Both the position numbers and the translations under genes were made by a program. Below, one piece after another: positions 5,817 to 9,115 of a DNA stretch of 9,115 bases (position 1 is the stretch's first letter; each line of letters begins with the position of its first letter). The DNA lies in NCBI GenBank assembly GCA_002299245.1, contig DBOI01000019.1, forward strand, positions 3,045 through 12,159, written 5' to 3'. A model generated the notes under the pieces. The model had not been told where the DNA came from and searched no databases. It saw nothing but the letters and a program-made list of their open reading frames with translations. The DNA is from Hydrogenovibrio sp. UBA650. Lineage in GTDB: Bacteria; Pseudomonadota; Gammaproteobacteria; Thiomicrospirales; Thiomicrospiraceae.

Positions 5817-7037
5817 ATGCAGCAAAAACTCATTGTTATTGGTTCTGGAATGGTTGGTTCACGCTTAATTGAACGTGTCCTTGCAGAATCACCCAATCAC
5901 TATGACATCCGTGTGTTCAATAAAGAACCCACTGGAGGTTATAACCGTCTGATGCTGTCTCCGGTTTTGGCCGGTGAAAAGACCATTTCTGAAATTATGA
6001 CTCACGATCAAGACTGGTTTAGATCTCGTTCAATCAAACTGCATACCGGTACTGAAATTTCAAAAATCGATACCCAGAAGAAAACCGTAAAAACGCTTAA
6101 TGGTGAAAGCTATGACTATGACAAGCTGGTTATTGCTACCGGTTCCAGCCCATTTATTCTGCCTATAGAGGGCCATCAGTTACCCGGAGTAGTCGCATTC
6201 CGTGACATTCGCGATGTCAATTGCATGATCTCTTCAAGTAAATCTCAAAAAAATGCTGTGGTGATTGGTGGAGGACTGCTTGGACTTGAAGCTGCAAATG
6301 GACTGATGAAACTTGGAATGAAAGTCACGGTTCTACATCGCGAAAACATTTTGATGAATGTACAAATGGATGCCATCTCTGGTGGCCTCCTAAAAACCGC
6401 TATGGAAGAGTCCGGCATCTATTTCGAAATGCAGGCCAACACGGTGCGCATTTTAGGTGATGAATTTGTCACTGGCATCGAGTTGGATTCGGGCAAGATC
6501 ATTGATGCTGATCTGGTGGTTATGGCTGTTGGAATTCGTCCTAATACTGGCCTGGCAAAATTGACAGGCCTGGAAGTTAACCGCGGCATTGTGGTTGATG
6601 ATCAACTAAAAACCTCAATTAAAGATGTCTACGCATTAGGAGAGTGTGTTGAGCACCGAGGCGCACTCTACGGTCTGGTCGCGCCTCTTTATGAGCAAGC
6701 CGAGGTTTTAGCCAAGGAGCTGGCCGATATTGATTCAGCCTATCAGGGTAGCTTCACTTCCACAAAATTAAAAGTAACCGGAATCAGCCTGTTTTCAGCA
6801 GGTGACTTCCATGAAAACGAAGGTTCTGAAGCTCTGGTTTATCAGGACTATGAAAAAAGAATCTACCGCAAGATCGTATTGAAAGATAACAAAATTCAGG
6901 GAGCGGTTATGTATGGCGATGTCTCCGGGTCTAACTGGATTTTTGAAAACCTAGTCTCACAAACCGATATGTCTGCCTATAGAGACACTTTGGTTTTTGG
7001 CGATGGTTTTCAGCCAGCAAATAAAAAAATAGCTTAA
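5817..7037 (+). CDS. NirB/NasB-type FAD-dependent oxidoreductase
   Basis: A 406-aa pyridine nucleotide-disulfide-type reductase equivalent to the N-terminal half of NirB. FAD- and NAD(P)H-binding motifs are GSGMVG (9-14), ATGSSPF (107-113), GGGLLGLEAA (151-160) and DVYALGEC (270-277); a rubredoxin-reductase-like C-terminal domain follows. It lacks the BFD-type [2Fe-2S] cysteines and the siroheme domains of NirB, so it is an electron-transfer protein, not a nitrite reductase. Stand-alone proteins of this kind in nitrate-assimilation operons are thought to reduce the assimilatory nitrate reductase (NasC of Klebsiella, NasB of Bacillus); that role is inferred because no nitrate reductase lies within the window. 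The start at 5817 has TAAGG six bases upstream; the frame remains open further upstream through the leader but without a ribosome site. nirB follows after 51 bases. Confidence 0.88.
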   Translation: MQQKLIVIGSGMVGSRLIERVLAESPNHYDIRVFNKEPTGGYNRLMLSPVLAGEKTISEIMTHDQDWFRSRSIKLHTGTEISKIDTQKKTVKTLNGESYDYDKLVIATGSSPFILPIEGHQLPGVVAFRDIRDVNCMISSSKSQKNAVVIGGGLLGLEAANGLMKLGMKVTVLHRENILMNVQMDAISGGLLKTAMEESGIYFEMQANTVRILGDEFVTGIELDSGKIIDADLVVMAVGIRPNTGLAKLTGLEVNRGIVVDDQLKTSIKDVYALGECVEHRGALYGLVAPLYEQAEVLAKELADIDSAYQGSFTSTKLKVTGISLFSAGDFHENEGSEALVYQDYEKRIYRKIVLKDNKIQGAVMYGDVSGSNWIFENLVSQTDMSAYRDTLVFGDGFQPANKKIA

Positions 7038-7088
7038 AGGGTTTATAAAAGAGTTTAAAAAAACTCAAAAAAATAAGAGGGTCTAGCA

Positions 7089-9115
7089 ATGTCTAAACAA
7101 AAAATAGTGGTGATAGGAAATGGCATGGTCGGCCATAACTTCATCGAAAAACTGGTCGCAAGTGAAGGTTATGACAACTTCGAGGTACACACGTTTTGTG
7201 AAGAACCTCGTGTCGCCTATGACAGGGTTTATCTGTCTTCTTACTTCTCCGGAAAAACAGCGGAAGATCTATCCTTGGTTGAGCCAGGGTTCTATGAAGA
7301 TAACGGCGTGACTATCTATATCAATGATAAAGCCGTTGCCATTGATCGTGAGCAGAAGTTGGTCACTTCTGAGTCAGGTGTCAAGATCGAATATGACAAG
7401 TTAATCATGGCGACGGGTTCCTACCCGTTTGTACCACCAATTAAAGGTAATGATCGCGAAGGTTGTCTGGTCTATCGAACCATTGAAGATTTGGATGCGA
7501 TGAAAGACGTTGCAGCCAAAGGTAAAGTTGGTGTGGTTGTTGGTGGCGGTCTACTTGGACTGGAAGCAGCTAAGGCGCTGGTTGATTTGGGCTTGGAAAC
7601 TCATGTGGTTGAGTTTGCACCCAGACTGATGCCAGTTCAGTTGGATGATGGTGGTGCAGCCTTATTGAAACGTAAAATCGAGAACTTGGGTGTCACTGTT
7701 CACACTTCAAAAGCGACTACCGAGATTATCGATGGTGAGCACTGCATTAACAAAATGGTGTTTGCAGATGGTGAAGAGCTGGAAACCGATATGGTGCTGT
7801 TCTCTGCGGGGATTCGCCCACGCGATGACTTGGCTAAAGAGGCCGGTCTTGAATTGGGGCCAAGAGGTGGTATCCAGATTAACGACCTCTGTAAAACCTC
7901 TGATCCCGATGTATTTGCGATCGGTGAGTGTGCACTGCACGAAGGTATGATTTACGGTTTGGTGGCACCGGGTTATGCGATGGCACAAGCGGTAGTGGAT
8001 CAACTCAATGCAGAGCCGGCTGCCTTTAAAGGTGCCGACATGAGTACCAAACTTAAATTGATGGGTGTAGACGTCGCCTCTATCGGTGACCCTCATGGTA
8101 CCGATGAAAATGCACTGTCTTATGTCTATGAAAACGGTCCGGAAGAGATTTATAAAAAAATTGTGGTAACCCCTGATGGCAAAAAGCTTTTAGGTGCGGT
8201 ACTGGTTGGTGACGCTGAAGATTTCGGTAACCTCTTGCAGATGATGCTCAATGATATGGAGCTGCCAGAACATCCGGATATGTTGATTCTGCCAAATCGT
8301 GATGGTGGTGCTACTGAACTGTTTGGTCCAGATGCGCTGCCTGATACGGCACAGATTTGCTCCTGTTTCGATGTCTCCAAAGGTGATGTGGTCAATGCGG
8401 TTGAAAGCGGTTGTAGCACCATGGGTGATATCAAGGCCTGTACCAGTGCCGGTACCGGTTGTGGAGGTTGTGTTCAGCTGGTCACCAGTGTCCTGAACAA
8501 CGAGCTGGAAAAACGTGGCGTTGAGGTCAAAAAAGACCTTTGCGAACACTTTCCGTACAGTCGTCAGGAACTGTTTCATTTCTGTAAAGTTGAAGAGATC
8601 AAAACCTTTGATGAACTGCTGGAAAAACACGGTACAGGCCACGGTTGTGAAGTTTGTAAACAGACATCGGGAAATATCTTTGCCTCTCTCTGGAACAGCT
8701 ACGCACTGGAAAAAGACCAAGTCTCTGTTCAAGACACTAATGATAACTATCTTGGCAATATGCAGAAGGATGGCACTTACTCAGTTATTCCAAGGGTGCC
8801 GGGTGGAGAGATCACCCCTGATAAGCTAATTACATTGGGTCGAGTAGCGAATAAATTTAAGCTCTATACCAAGGTGAATGGGGCTCAGCGTATCGTTCTG
8901 TTTGGTGCTCAGATTAATGACCTTCCTGAAATTTGGAAAGAGTTACTGGAGGCTGGATTTGAGTCTGGTCAGGCCTATGCAAAAGCCTTGCGTGCAGTTA
9001 AATCCTGCGTTGGTTCAACCTGGTGTCGTTTTGGTGTTGATGATTCGGTCACCATGGCGATTGAGATGGAAGACCGCTATAAGGGCTTGCGCTCACCGCA
9101 CAAAATGAAAATGGG
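7089..9115 (+). CDS. nirB: NADH-type nitrite reductase large subunit NirB, 3' end outside window
   Basis: The frame is open for 675 codons to the right edge. E. coli NirB is about 847 aa, so roughly 170 codons are missing. NirB takes electrons from NADH through FAD and [2Fe-2S] to siroheme/4Fe-4S and reduces nitrite to ammonium with NirD. Domains in order: FAD/NADH part with GNGMVG (10-15) and GGGLLG (152-157); a BFD-type cluster domain with Cys424, Cys426, Cys458 and Cys461 (CSC and GCGGC); the sulfite/nitrite-reductase half-domain around DGTYSVIPRVPGG (561-573); and the first siroheme/cluster cysteine pair, Cys640 and Cys646 in CVGSTWC. The edge falls just before the expected second pair. 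AGAGG lies eight bases before the ATG. The gap to the upstream oxidoreductase gene is 51 bases, so one operon is likely; nirD and a nitrate reductase gene would be expected downstream. Confidence 0.96.
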   Translation, partial: MSKQKIVVIGNGMVGHNFIEKLVASEGYDNFEVHTFCEEPRVAYDRVYLSSYFSGKTAEDLSLVEPGFYEDNGVTIYINDKAVAIDREQKLVTSESGVKIEYDKLIMATGSYPFVPPIKGNDREGCLVYRTIEDLDAMKDVAAKGKVGVVVGGGLLGLEAAKALVDLGLETHVVEFAPRLMPVQLDDGGAALLKRKIENLGVTVHTSKATTEIIDGEHCINKMVFADGEELETDMVLFSAGIRPRDDLAKEAGLELGPRGGIQINDLCKTSDPDVFAIGECALHEGMIYGLVAPGYAMAQAVVDQLNAEPAAFKGADMSTKLKLMGVDVASIGDPHGTDENALSYVYENGPEEIYKKIVVTPDGKKLLGAVLVGDAEDFGNLLQMMLNDMELPEHPDMLILPNRDGGATELFGPDALPDTAQICSCFDVSKGDVVNAVESGCSTMGDIKACTSAGTGCGGCVQLVTSVLNNELEKRGVEVKKDLCEHFPYSRQELFHFCKVEEIKTFDELLEKHGTGHGCEVCKQTSGNIFASLWNSYALEKDQVSVQDTNDNYLGNMQKDGTYSVIPRVPGGEITPDKLITLGRVANKFKLYTKVNGAQRIVLFGAQINDLPEIWKELLEAGFESGQAYAKALRAVKSCVGSTWCRFGVDDSVTMAIEMEDRYKGLRSPHKMKM

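Larger units (their letters stand above)
5580..6086 (+). repeat. Duplicated control block, copy B (pairs with 1349-1873)
   Basis: This is the intact counterpart of the block at 1349-1873. It contains a candidate NtrC site, a full-consensus -24/-12 promoter, a three-hairpin leader and the first 90 codons of the functional oxidoreductase gene. Because the coding part is intact here and decayed in copy A, this copy is probably closer to the ancestral arrangement. Confidence 0.75.

Noticed and set aside
7051..7066. Inverted repeat GAGTTT-AAAA-AAACTC between the oxidoreductase gene and nirB as a terminator
   Set aside because: It is only 6 bp, AT-rich, followed by A's instead of T's on the coding strand, and lies inside a 51-base gap between genes that appear cotranscribed.
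7707..8732. Minus-strand open frames opposite nirB
   Set aside because: They lie entirely within the well-conserved nirB frame, have no recognisable domains, and look like translations of the opposite strand.

Overview
The window is a nitrate/nitrite-assimilation locus, most likely from a gammaproteobacterium of moderate G+C content. This rests on the gene content (NirA-family reductase, CysJ-like flavoprotein, NirB), the sigma-54/NtrC-type control regions, and the close match of the partial NirB to enterobacterial NirB as I remember it. A marine sulfur oxidiser or methylotroph would fit, but that is only a guess.

Layout. Positions 1-70 hold an intergenic hairpin that probably terminates the leftward genes. 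Positions 71-943 (minus strand) hold two small membrane-protein genes: a CrcB/FluC fluoride channel and, upstream of it, an unrecognised 148-aa protein with two membrane segments and a possible PH-like domain. Positions 944-1595 are a long AT-rich divergent control region with a candidate NtrC site (1349-1365), a -24/-12 promoter (1464-1478) and a structured leader RNA (1512-1595). Positions 1596-1873 are a decayed copy of the first ~90 codons of the FAD oxidoreductase gene found intact at 5817. Positions 1934-3745 and 3782-5536 encode a NirA-family siroheme reductase and a CysJ-like NADPH flavoprotein. Positions 5537-5816 are a second control region with the same elements in the same order. 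Positions 5817-7037 encode the intact 406-aa NirB-like FAD oxidoreductase. Position 7089 begins nirB, which runs off the right edge with 675 codons visible.

How it works together. The plus-strand genes look like two adjacent, similarly regulated units. One makes a putative NADPH-to-nitrite chain (CysJ-like FMN/FAD protein feeding a NirA-type siroheme/4Fe-4S enzyme). The other makes an FAD oxidoreductase, perhaps the electron donor of an assimilatory nitrate reductase encoded beyond the window, together with NADH-type NirB. The Lys-Phe-Asn active-site motif in the NirA-like protein favours nitrite over sulfite as substrate, so the locus appears to encode two unrelated electron-delivery routes to nitrite reduction.

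The most interesting point is that the whole control block (NtrC site, -24/-12 promoter, structured leader and the start of the FAD oxidoreductase gene) is duplicated about 4.2 kb apart. In the upstream copy the coding part has decayed (frameshift, lost dinucleotide-binding motif), while the leader hairpins are kept with compensating base changes. This suggests the RNA leader is still under selection and now controls nirA and the flavoprotein gene. The first hairpin carries an A-N-N-G-N-N hexaloop, as in ANTAR (NasR/NasT) target RNAs; the second hairpin does not clearly fit, so that assignment is tentative.
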